Of a stretch of DNA of 58,868 nucleotides, positions 24,090-33,800 are shown piece after piece. A program made the position numbers and the translations under genes. The notes under the pieces were generated by a model. The model was not told the origin of the DNA. It searched no databases and was given only the letters and a program-made list of their open reading frames with translations. The stretch covers positions 1 through 58,868 of IMG/VR virus record IMGVR_UViG_3300037010_000704. The stretch is one strand, 5' to 3'. Source of the stretch: a virus. Every line of letters starts with the position of its first letter. Within the stretch, counting starts at the first letter, position 1.

Positions 24090-24844
24090 TAGGTTCGAAT
24101 CCTCATGCCAAATGCAAGCTCAGTGCTGGTTCCCTTGTAGCCCGAGATATTCAATGCGACGTAAACCATGGTGGGGTCATTCTGGTCCAGGTTCACTTCC
24201 ACACCATCAATGGAGCGAAGGGTTTCCTCGGGGTCCAATTTCTGGACCTGGGCCTGATACTGCTGAACGGCCCGCAGGCGGTCTAGGGCACTCCCGGCTT
24301 CCACGGCGATGTCATCCTCAGTGAGGCTCAGGCCGAACTTGGCCCCAACGAAATCCCGTAGACGGCAGGTGAGGTTGGGGTAGAAGTTGCACTGGGATGT
24401 TAGGAGGAACTTGAGGCCCCGCTGGGCCAGTTTCTTCTTGCGAATCACCCGACGTAGGGTGTTCAGTGGGGTGATCTGGAAGTCGTTCAGAACACCCTTC
24501 CCACCACACTTGAAGCAGTAAGAGGGGGTCGACTGGTATTCGACTTCAATGAGGTGGGACAGACGGCGGACTGGACGGGTGAAAACCACCTTCATCTTCT
24601 TCTCCGGTGGGACGGAGAGTTCATCGTCCATGAGTTCCCAGCCGTAGATAGGGTGGTCCTTGGGGACGAGGATACCGTCAACCCTCAGCCGGGTGAGGCT
24701 CTTGGCATTGATGGGGCCACGGAGGCGCATGGAGGGGTCGGCGACGGAGTGGAGGGTGCGACCATCTTGGGCGTGGACAAAGAGCCTCTCCCGAACCAAG
24801 TAGTGGTCACAGGCGAATCCGAGGGTGTCGAAGTCGTAGCTCAT
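24089..24844 (-). CDS. Baseplate wedge protein, possibly gp25-like, with CxxC
   Basis: ATG 24844 overlaps the stop of the 198-residue gene (ATGA), and its own TAA shares a base with the J-like start. The last third (ALDRLRAVQQYQAQ, then a DxxETLRSIDGVEVNLDQNDP stretch and VYVALNISGY) resembles the end of gp25/gpW-type wedge proteins. The 251 residues exceed the usual 130, with an added N-terminal beta-rich domain and a CFKCGG metal-type knuckle near residue 112. gp25 homologues sit next to gp6/J genes in contractile-tail phages, which is the main support. The assignment to gp25 is inference. Confidence 0.7.
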   Translation of the reverse strand: MSYDFDTLGFACDHYLVRERLFVHAQDGRTLHSVADPSMRLRGPINAKSLTRLRVDGILVPKDHPIYGWELMDDELSVPPEKKMKVVFTRPVRRLSHLIEVEYQSTPSYCFKCGGKGVLNDFQITPLNTLRRVIRKKKLAQRGLKFLLTSQCNFYPNLTCRLRDFVGAKFGLSLTEDDIAVEAGSALDRLRAVQQYQAQVQKLDPEETLRSIDGVEVNLDQNDPTMVYVALNISGYKGTSTELAFGMRIRT

Positions 24845-25437
24845 GTGTAGGTATCGTGGCTAAAGAGTTTGAGTTCCCAGTCGGTCGGGTCTTCCAGGGG
24901 GTTTACCCGGACTTCATGCTCTGGGTCAGAGATGTCCCTGACTAGGGTGTTGGCGTATTTGTCCTCGGTGAACATGCGGTCGAGGTCTGACTTACGCTTG
25001 CCGACCCGATCAGTGGCTTCCCTAGCGTATTGGGCATTGTCTTCGCTGGTCTCCACAATGGTCCGTAGGAGATCCATGAAGAACACACCCTCATCGTCCA
25101 ACTGGAGTTGATGCAGGAAGACACCCTTGATGTCCTCGACGGCCTCACTGGGCTCCAGGTCAGGGTGGTTCAGGGGGGTGAAATGACCATCAGGTCCAGG
25201 CTTCCAGACATCCTTCTGGAAGAAGGGCTTTAGGCCTTCACGCTTCTCCTTGTAGAACTCCTCCAGGATGCCCCCAGTCTTGCGGAGCACCTGAGCGCGA
25301 ATCCTCCAGAACTCCTCGATCTTGGGGAAGCGATCCGTGCGGGCGTCGATCCACTTGTAGAAAGTCTCCTTCTGCTTCTCCCCGAAATTACCCAGGAAGT
25401 TGAAGGGACGACGTTCCTTGAAATCGAGCTTTGGCAC
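24841..25437 (-). CDS. Baseplate-region protein, 198 aa
   Basis: The start is GTG 25437, seven bases after AGGAG; no ATG lies near. The product is highly charged and helical (FGEKQKETFYKWIDARTDRF, EEFYKEKREGLKPFF) with a conserved-looking acidic middle (QLQLDDEGVFFMDLLRTIVE). No cysteine, membrane segment or enzyme motif is seen. Its stop overlaps the start of the possible gp25-like gene, so it is the first gene of the wedge group and is probably a baseplate or tail completion protein. No family name can be given. Confidence 0.75.
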   Translation of the reverse strand: MPKLDFKERRPFNFLGNFGEKQKETFYKWIDARTDRFPKIEEFWRIRAQVLRKTGGILEEFYKEKREGLKPFFQKDVWKPGPDGHFTPLNHPDLEPSEAVEDIKGVFLHQLQLDDEGVFFMDLLRTIVETSEDNAQYAREATDRVGKRKSDLDRMFTEDKYANTLVRDISDPEHEVRVNPLEDPTDWELKLFSHDTYT

Positions 25438-25487
25438 CTAATGACTCCTCACAGAAGGAGTTCAGAACCACTCCCCGTCTTTCTACT

Positions 25488-26213
25488 CTACCGCAGATGA
25501 GGGCTGTACAGCATCCACAGATCAAGCACATGCTGAGGTGGATCTAACAACTGGATCATCCGGTTGAGGGTTGGGCGGTCGGGAATGTGGTAGCCGTAGT
25601 TCAGAATATAGCGGGTCACTCGATTGATCTTCTCTCGGCGGAAGCACTGCATATCAGTCATCCACGTCAGAGTGCGGGCAGCGACATCCTCCTCGAAGCC
25701 TGGGGGGATGTGGGTGTTCAGCACTTCCGTGCGGCCATCCCTGGTGACCCGAAAATCCATGGCGGCACGGCATACCCGGAAGTCGATGTAATTCACGACC
25801 GTGGGGACGAAGCGAGGGTAGAACACGTTGCCCCGGTAGTCTGTGGAGAAGAATCCAACCAGACTTACGGGGATGCCGTTGGCCCGCCCGATAGGGCCGG
25901 GTTTACGGAACAGGAAGACGTCCTTCCCATAGACGCTCCCCAAGTAGCTCCAACATGCGTCCATGGCATCTTGGATGCAGGTCAGCTTGCGGATCTCGGC
26001 GGATGATGGAGCCCCGAAGTGGATGGCATTGGGGGAGGGATCTGGGGTGTCGGTCCCCTGTATAGCGACGTCATAGTCAGCGGGGATTCTACCCTCTAAG
26101 AAGGCCCTGAAGGCCCCCCCGTAGATGACATATTCCCCCTCTGGGAGCATTGGGGTGATTGCGGAGACCCCCGCAATCACCTTCTCAATGCTGTGGTCCA
26201 GTTGAATCGACAT
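25488..26213 (-). CDS. Nucleotidyltransferase-like protein (GG...DxD)
   Basis: The 241-residue protein starts EKVIAGVSAITPMLPEGE, followed by YVIYGGAFRAFLEGRIPADY with DVAI. This contains the GG-x2-R and DxD (DYD) that mark the catalytic head of Pol-beta-type nucleotidyltransferases such as CCA-adding enzyme and poly(A) polymerase. The rest (FYPRFVPTVVNYIDFRVCRA, then a helical ALTWM...RVTRYILNYGY section) shows a Tyr/Phe-rich core with no HD domain. It may therefore be a small nucleotidyltransferase of RNA or protein, or a degenerate relative. It lies between tail genes, away from the cca-like gene at 13948. Confidence 0.75.
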   Translation of the reverse strand: MSIQLDHSIEKVIAGVSAITPMLPEGEYVIYGGAFRAFLEGRIPADYDVAIQGTDTPDPSPNAIHFGAPSSAEIRKLTCIQDAMDACWSYLGSVYGKDVFLFRKPGPIGRANGIPVSLVGFFSTDYRGNVFYPRFVPTVVNYIDFRVCRAAMDFRVTRDGRTEVLNTHIPPGFEEDVAARTLTWMTDMQCFRREKINRVTRYILNYGYHIPDRPTLNRMIQLLDPPQHVLDLWMLYSPHLR

Positions 26214-26221
26214 CTGGCCTA

Positions 26222-27859
26222 CTATCCGTTACTGGCGCATCTATCGTAACCACAACTACCGTCATAACCACATCCCACAGCCGGTTCGGTCCAGGTAAGC
26301 TGGTGAAGCATGAAACCTGCTTTTGTGTTGTCGTCGAGAGAATGTCCCTGTGGCACCATACCCAGAACAAGCGTGTGGGCTCCGGGATCGATGGGTGGCA
26401 GAACCCAACTGAAGTTGCTTGACCGTGCCAAGGCTACCCCGTCCAGGGCCAGCATGAGTTCCATGTTGGCTACGGGCTCGTAGAGTCCGTAGCCCGCGGT
26501 CTCGATGGTCAGGGTGGCCCCGAATAGGACGGTCCCTACGGCCATAGAGAGTTTTGAGCTACTCATGAACCAGGTGTTAATGACGGGCGTGGCTCCAGCG
26601 GCTCCGAAGTTCCAACGCACCAGTGTGGGCATCCAAAGTTCATTCGTGATCGAGCCGGAGGTGGAGTTGCCAGCGGCGTCCGTGACAGTGCCAGCAATGG
26701 TGATGCTGCCCTTGGCTCCAGCCGCTAGGCTGAACACGCCGGAGGGGAAACCCACCAAGTCCAGAAGGAGGGGCCAGGACGAGGAGGTTCCCCCGACCCA
26801 CCCACTCTGATCGGTGTTGGGGACAGGGGTTAGGTTGACCGTAAAGTTTGAAACGTTGGTTTTGCCAGCGAGGTTACAGGTGACGGTGAAGTAGCCCTTG
26901 GCTACCCCGGACTGCACATCCAGGGCGCTGAAGCCGATGGGTACTTTCGTACCCATCCAGTACGATACACTTCCACTCCATGTAAGACCCATCCAGATCT
27001 TTAGGTTGACGGGGCCAGTGGTGTCCGCCGCAGGACTGACTTTGATGGGAACTACCCCATCGGTGGAGAACCGATCACTGTGCAAGACTTCGCCATCCAT
27101 GTAGGAAGCCGTCGCTGACAGCGTGGTGCTCAGCGTGTAGGAGCCTGCCGCAGCGGGTGAAGTCCCTGACACCTGCCAGCCAATGAGGTTTCCGTTCTGG
27201 ATGATCTGGGTCACCGTGGGAAGCTGGGACATACCAGATACGTCGAAGCTGAAGCTGATGCTATCACCAATGAGATCTGAGGAAAACACGGGGTTGATGT
27301 AGACGGAGAAGGTGTAGGGTGTCGAGGGGGGCAACGACGCAGGCGTGATAGCCGAGATGTTGATGGTGGGCATCTTGAAGGGCCGCACGGCGAACAGGAG
27401 CGGCGTGGTGTCCTGGCAGGTGTCCATCTCCGAGCCGAACATGACCCCACCGTTGGTGTTGACCACAGGGAGGCAGGATAGGGACATCCCGAACTCAGAG
27501 AAAATGGAGTTCCCGTTGGTATCAGTGCCACTGCTGAGTGACCCACCATTGTAGTTGACGGCAATGCGCCATTCAGAGTTGGCGACCTTGGCGGCAGAGG
27601 CGCTCAGACTTGCGGCTGCTGAGGGGCTCTCCTTGATGTAGGCAGATCCGGTGAGCACAAGATGGGCAGAAGTCAGGGAGACCTGCGGACCTTGGGTTGG
27701 CCCAAACGTCCCCGGCCACTGGGTTGAGTTGTCACCCATGGGCATGGCGGCTGCCCGCCATGTCGCCCCCGCGAAGGGGGTAGGCAGGGTCATGTATGCT
27801 ACTCCGGGCTTACCCTCCATAAGGGGGAGGATGAAGGGATGATTGGCACCAGTTGGCAT
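26222..27859 (-). CDS. Virion adhesin with Ig-like domains, 545 aa
   Basis: ATG 27859 follows AAGGACTAGAT. The protein is Ser/Thr/Gly-rich and beta-sheet throughout, with Ig-like strands (PYTFSVYINPVFSSD, GSYTLSTTLSATASY) and a HYR/big-type end (IAGTVTDAAGNSTSG). The C-terminus carries a short Cys-rich tip (GCGYDGSCGYDRCASNG) that could bind metal or form disulfides. No enzyme motif is present. It follows two larger adhesin-type genes on the same strand, so it is probably a decoration or fibre protein exposed on the virion, used to attach to host-surface sugars. Natural ligand unknown. Confidence 0.75.
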   Translation of the reverse strand: MPTGANHPFILPLMEGKPGVAYMTLPTPFAGATWRAAAMPMGDNSTQWPGTFGPTQGPQVSLTSAHLVLTGSAYIKESPSAAASLSASAAKVANSEWRIAVNYNGGSLSSGTDTNGNSIFSEFGMSLSCLPVVNTNGGVMFGSEMDTCQDTTPLLFAVRPFKMPTINISAITPASLPPSTPYTFSVYINPVFSSDLIGDSISFSFDVSGMSQLPTVTQIIQNGNLIGWQVSGTSPAAAGSYTLSTTLSATASYMDGEVLHSDRFSTDGVVPIKVSPAADTTGPVNLKIWMGLTWSGSVSYWMGTKVPIGFSALDVQSGVAKGYFTVTCNLAGKTNVSNFTVNLTPVPNTDQSGWVGGTSSSWPLLLDLVGFPSGVFSLAAGAKGSITIAGTVTDAAGNSTSGSITNELWMPTLVRWNFGAAGATPVINTWFMSSSKLSMAVGTVLFGATLTIETAGYGLYEPVANMELMLALDGVALARSSNFSWVLPPIDPGAHTLVLGMVPQGHSLDDNTKAGFMLHQLTWTEPAVGCGYDGSCGYDRCASNG

Positions 27860-27876
27860 ATCTAGTCCTTACACGA

Positions 27877-30800
27877 TTAGATCAGCGGGAGGGCAATGGC
27901 GGTTCCAGACTCATTCAGGACTGTCAACTGGAAGGGGGCCCAGTAGATGTTGTTGTCGTTGACTGCCATGAAGGAGAGACTCTTGGTCTTGGAACCGCCA
28001 GTCCCGGAGAGGGTTAGACCGATCTGGTTGGTAGATGGCGAGCCAGTCTGGGGCATACTAGAGGGGGTTGACCGAACTTCAAAGGTGGGGTTGACACCTG
28101 ATGTCAGCTTTACCACAGAGAATGTACCCATGTAGGCGGGGGGTGCGGACGAGACTGACATCACAGCGTCCGCAGGGGTGTTCGTCGTGGTGATCTTCCA
28201 GGCATTACCCTGGTTGACGTAGTAGCCGGGTCCGAGGCCCGTCGTGTTGGATACGGAGCCGTAGAGCACTCCCAGGTAATTGGAGTCGGGCTGCAAGGCA
28301 GAGAAGAAGTCCAGGAGGGGGGCGGCGACCGTGATGACGCAGTCCTCGGAGTGGCCCACGTTCCCTGATGCGTCGGTTGCCTGCACCTTGCAGTAGTAGG
28401 TTCCAGGGGTGCTTGGGGCCTTGCAGGACAGGTCGATGCTCTTCACCCCTGATGCCACAGGGCTCGGCACGAAGGCAGGCCAAGTGTGATCGGCCTGGGA
28501 GGAGATGGCCCAGGTGAAGTTGCCACCGTCGCCACCCGAAGCGTCGGCATGGATGGTGAAGTTATCCCCTGTAGTCACGGTGATGGCTGTGGACGTCCAT
28601 GATACGTTGACAGGTTTAGCGGTGATGACGAGGGTGGTGGTGCCGCTGAATCCGGGGCAAGTGCCGGTGACCGTGAAAGTGACGGCTTGGTTCAGAGATC
28701 CCAGATTTGCCGTGAGGATACCCGCTGTCGTCAAGGTCACCCCTGTAATCGCAGGAGACATACCCCACACGATGGAGCCGTTCTTGTTACTGAGGTATCG
28801 GTTCAGATCGAAGGCCACGCCATTCGTCAGGTTGATCGTGCCAGGGAGAGACAGGGAGGTCTGGCAGGTGGTGGCAAGGGTATAGGTCTTCTGTGGGTCC
28901 GTGTTGGTCGCGCTGTTATCCGTGAGCTTGACCGTGATGGCTAGGCTGGTGGGGCATGTCGCGTTGGGGGTTCCCGAGAGAGTGCCGTTGACATCGAAAG
29001 ATAGGCCATAGCCCGTGAGCACACTGGCGCTCGGGGAGACAAGCTGCCAGGAGAGGGGGGCCACACCTGAACTGCCGGAAAGGGTGGTGCTGTAGAACAC
29101 CCCGTATTGGGCGGCGGGGATGCTCAGGGTGTTGATGATGGGGTCGGGATCGGGAGGGACATTCACGGTGACCGAGACGTCGGAGTGATTCAGGGCCTCA
29201 TTCCCGGCATCGTAGACCTCCAGGCGATAGGAGGTCGTCGGGGTGTGCAGGGGGGTGTCAGTCTTGGTGCCGGAGGCGGCAAGACCTGTGGCGAGATCCA
29301 CCCATGTGCCCCCGTCGAGCCGGAGAATCTTGGCGGAGGATCCACCTGACCACGAGAAGGTCAGAGTGGTGGTAGAGGGAGAGCCACCCTTGATGACCGT
29401 GGTGGGGTTGGCGGTGAGGCTCACGGAGGCGGCGGACACCGTGGCGGTAGCAGTGGCGGTCTGGGGAGTAGTTCCAGGGCCGTTGCTCGTGACGGTGAGG
29501 GTTAGGTTGATGACCCCAGCCTGGGGCACACCCGAGGAAGGAATGGAAACGCCAGTCCCACTCGTGACTGCGGCATCGTAGAGGGTGGTCCCGCCATAGA
29601 CAGCCTTTAGCCTGCCGAGACCACCAGAGAAGCTGGGGGTTGCGGTGAAGGAGGATCCTGCGGTGATGGCCTGGGAAGTTGGGCTGATCGACCCCGTCGT
29701 GGGGGCATAGGCCACCGTTACGGTACAGGACGCCGTGGCCACCTTGACGTTGTTGGCGTCGTAGATGTAGATGGCGTAGTTGGTCGTGGAGTGGGGTGTC
29801 TGGGTGATCGGGGTGTTGCGGACGAGGTTGGTCGCAAGGGGAACGGTGTCGTTGGCGAGATCAACCAGGGTGGCCGTGAAGTTGCCAGCGTCCCAGTTGG
29901 GGGTGAGGGTGGTGGAACTGAAGGTCACACCGTTGTTGTTGATCGTCGCGGGGCTCGCCGAAAGCGAAGCGGATAGGGAACTAATGGTGGCCTCAGCCGT
30001 CTTGGTGACCGTCATGCCCGAGGCATTGGTGAGGGTCAGGGTAGCAACCACGACCGTCCCGGGAGGGATAATAGCGGTGTTGAGATCGGTACGACTGAAG
30101 GGGAGTGGGGTCGAAGAGGACGTGGGTGGCAGAGAAGTCTCAGCGTAGACGATAGCGCCGGTATCCTTGCGGACCACCTTGAACTTGGCCGTCACGGTAT
30201 CCGTCCCACCCCCGATGGCGTAGGAACCAGAGATGGTCAGAACGGCACCCTGCTTGACCGCAGATGGGAAGCAGGCGATGTCGCCCTGAGGGGCATAGCG
30301 GTCCACGTAGAGGCTGTAGATCGCAGAGGCGGCTTGGTAGGGCCGAGTGGCCGGGGGTTCCACGGAGTGAACATCGTCCACCACGATGAACATGGAGCCG
30401 CTGTAGGCCACGCTGGGGGTAGTGCCAGCCTTGCTGCGGATGAGGTAGCGGTCAACCGTTCCGGGCTTGGGGACGATCTCCAGATTCACTGAGGTGGGGA
30501 ACGGTGTCTCAGTGCCCGACGTGGTGTAGGCACTGAGGATGCGGGGGTTGGTGTAGGGCTGAGTTCCACCCTTGACGTAGACCTCGATGGGGCCGTAAGC
30601 CACACCCACGAAGGCATCGGGGAGAGCGTTGGCCACACCGGGCTTCAGAGGGGCAACGCTTTCAATGTGGAAGGCGTCGATAGGGACGATGTTGAGGGGG
30701 ATGACCTTGAAGGACTGGTTCTTCGGGTTGGCGCTATCCTTCACGGAGAAGCGAAGGCTCCCGTTGAAGGGGGCACCAGGGGTGCCCGAGAGCAGGCCCG

Positions 30801-33800
30801 TGGTGGCGTCCAGGGTCATGCCGGTAGGCAGAGCACCGGGAGTCGTGCCGTCAGGGATGACAGCCCACTCAGTGGCCGGGGGGAGACCACCCGTAGCCGC
30901 AAGGTAGACGTTGTCGGCGTAGGGAGAGAGGGCCACACCCGAAGGGAGAGAGGTGGTGGTGATGACCAGGGGAGGTAGTGGAGTGATGGCCATCGGCATA
31001 GTCGCCGTCTTGGTGGAGTCAGAGGCGTCTGTGACCTGCACTTGGATGACCCCGGACCAGTTGGAGGGGGTGCTGGGCGTAGAGGTGCCCGTGATGAGGC
31101 CATCTTCGCTGAGGGTATAGGGGGTGGGTAGCTGGGTAGTGCCGATGACGGCCCACTTGTAGGCAGAACCCGTGGTGAAGGGGATTCCGCCCGTGGCCTG
31201 AAGCTGGTAGCTGTAGGCTTGGCCTAGGGTAATGCTGGGAGGGGTCGTAGTGAGAATCTGAAGGGGCTCATTGAATCGCACTTCGAGACGCCGGTAGGCG
31301 AGTCCGACGCGATTGGCGTTGGACCCATCCGTGAGGCGGATCCAGATGTCGAAGTAACCACCCTCAGTGGGCCGACCAGATAAAGTCAGGACGTCCCCGG
31401 TCACGGACATGCCGAGGCCATCAGGGAAGGCACCCTTGACTACGAAGGCGGCGGGGTTCGGGGAACCACCGATGGTCATGGGGACGAGATACTTGCCCTG
31501 CATGACCAATGGGGCCAGAGTGTCGGACAGCGAGAGGTCCGTGGTGTAGAAGTCAAAGGTGACTTCTGAAGTGGCCACGAGATTGACCTGGGCGTCATAG
31601 AACTCGATGGCGGTGGAGGTGACGTCCTTGGCCCGCAGGGTGCCGTAGAGCAGGCCGTTCCTGGCGTCGAGGCTGACCCCCAAGGGGAGGCTGAAGCCCT
31701 GCTTGACCTTCGCTGTGAGATTCCCACGAGTCGTGGCCGTCGCATTGAAGTAGGACCGCATGGGGTCCATGTAGAATGGGGAGCCAACTACAGAGGGTAG
31801 GGAGGTGACCTGGAAGTCTGCGGGGTCCGCAGGAGTCATGGCCCCCTTCTGAGCGATGATGGAGTAGGTCCGGGAATACATCCCCATGTCGGCCCCCGCC
31901 TTTAGCAGGGTCGCCGAGGCGGAGACTTCAAGGGTCTGGGGGGACGTGGCCAGCCCGGAGACGGTGAATCCGCCCTGAGAACCGGCGACGGGGTGCATGT
32001 AACCCGTGAGACCATTGATGTAGGTTGGGAGAGGCCCGTTATCCTTGATCGTGTAGGTGCCCGCTTCAAGGTTGAAGGGGATCGTCTGAGACTGGACGGT
32101 CTGGCCAACGGGAAGCGCGGACTGGAAGTTCGAGGGGAACCCAGCAAGGGAGAGGCCCGTGAATGGGGCCAGAGCGGGGCGAACCGTGAAGACGTAGTCC
32201 TTCGCGACCGTGGTCTTCCCATCAGTGACGGTGATGTGGCACACGGCATTAGGGGTGGGAGCGGTAGAAGGATTGAAGCTCAGTTCGATGAAGCCGTTGA
32301 TGACGGGGCTGCCAGAGTCAAACAGGGAGCCTGCTGCCACCACGACGACGTGGCTGGACACCCCATCGGGGCCTACCGTGAAGTCCCCACCGCTGACGGG
32401 GATTCGGACGATGAAGCGTTCGCCCGCGAACAGCACGGTCTGGTCAGGGTCACCGACCGTCAGAGCTTGGGGGGTGAGGCGGACGGTGTAGGACTTGGAA
32501 CTCTTGGCCCCGAGGGAATCCGTAACCTGGACGACCACGACGAAATCTGTGGAGAAGTCGGTCGTGGAGTTCATCGTGGTGGGGTAGCCTGAGACCTTGC
32601 CCAGGGCGTCGATGGTGAGGCCATTTGGCAGGTTGCCGCTGACCTGCTTCCAGGAGTAGGTCTTAACACCACCCGTGGCTTCCAACTGGCCTTCGTAGTA
32701 GACGCCCACCTGGAGCAAGGGGATATCGGTTCCGGGGGCCGTGGGGCCAGGAAGACGTGGGGTCGTGATCTCCAGGTCAGACCGGGCGACAAGCGACAGC
32801 GTCTTCATGTCGATGTAAGGGGGCGTGGAAGCATCCGCCACCGAGATGTCGATAGGGTAGGTGCCAGGGGCCAACACGGTTCCCGAGAGGGTGCCATCTG
32901 CGGTGAAGCGGACACCAGGGGGTAGGTTCTCAGCGGCCCAGGTGTAGGGGGGTTTCCCACCGACAGCCTGGATCTTGATCTCACCTGTTCCTGGATTGCC
33001 TTGCTCGCCCGGGTTGAGGGGCTTGGTCCAGGTGAGGCTGTGGCCCACGGTGACAGGGGGTAGGCCATCCGTGGTGATCTTGATTGCGGAGGCGTTCTGA
33101 CCGTCGTCTACGAGGTAGCCGAGGGTGGGCTTGATGAGATCCTTGGCGTAGGGGCGACCCGGCAGGGGGAAGACGTCGATGGCCATCGTGCCGAGGACGG
33201 AGCTACCGTCACGACCACGGGCCACGCCTAGCATCAGCTTGAGTTCCTGGGTGGCCTCATCCTTGACGACAGCCTTGGTGAAGGCGGCGTAGTTCGCAGG
33301 GGCATAGGCGACATTGGTGCCGTCCGTGACTTCGAAGCCTGCGTCACCACCCACACCAATGTCGCCCAGGATGGGATCGGTACTCTCAACCGGGATGAAG
33401 TCCTCGTCCACGATGAAGATGGAGGTCGTCAGGGAGCGCCGGAGCTTGACGGGGGGCAGGGCGGTGCTGTAATCCTTCTCGACCTCGATGGTGATGACCT
33501 GGGTGTCGCCACCAACCATGAAGGACTTCAGGATGGATGAGGAGGAGAGGGGCAGCCAGTCCGTGGTGGACTGGTCGCCGAACACGGCCCGCCACCGATC
33601 CGCCACAATGGTCGGCTTGATGGAGATCGTGACGGTCTCACCCTTCAGGGCCGGGGCGGCCTGGACCTCATTGTTGATGAGGACGGAACCAGCCGGAAGG
33701 GTCGGGAACGCTTTGTTGGTGTCCCAGGGGTCGGAATCCTGGATGGTAGTGGTGTCCGTGGAGAATGCCTGCATGGACATCTTGAGGTCACCCGTCGGAA

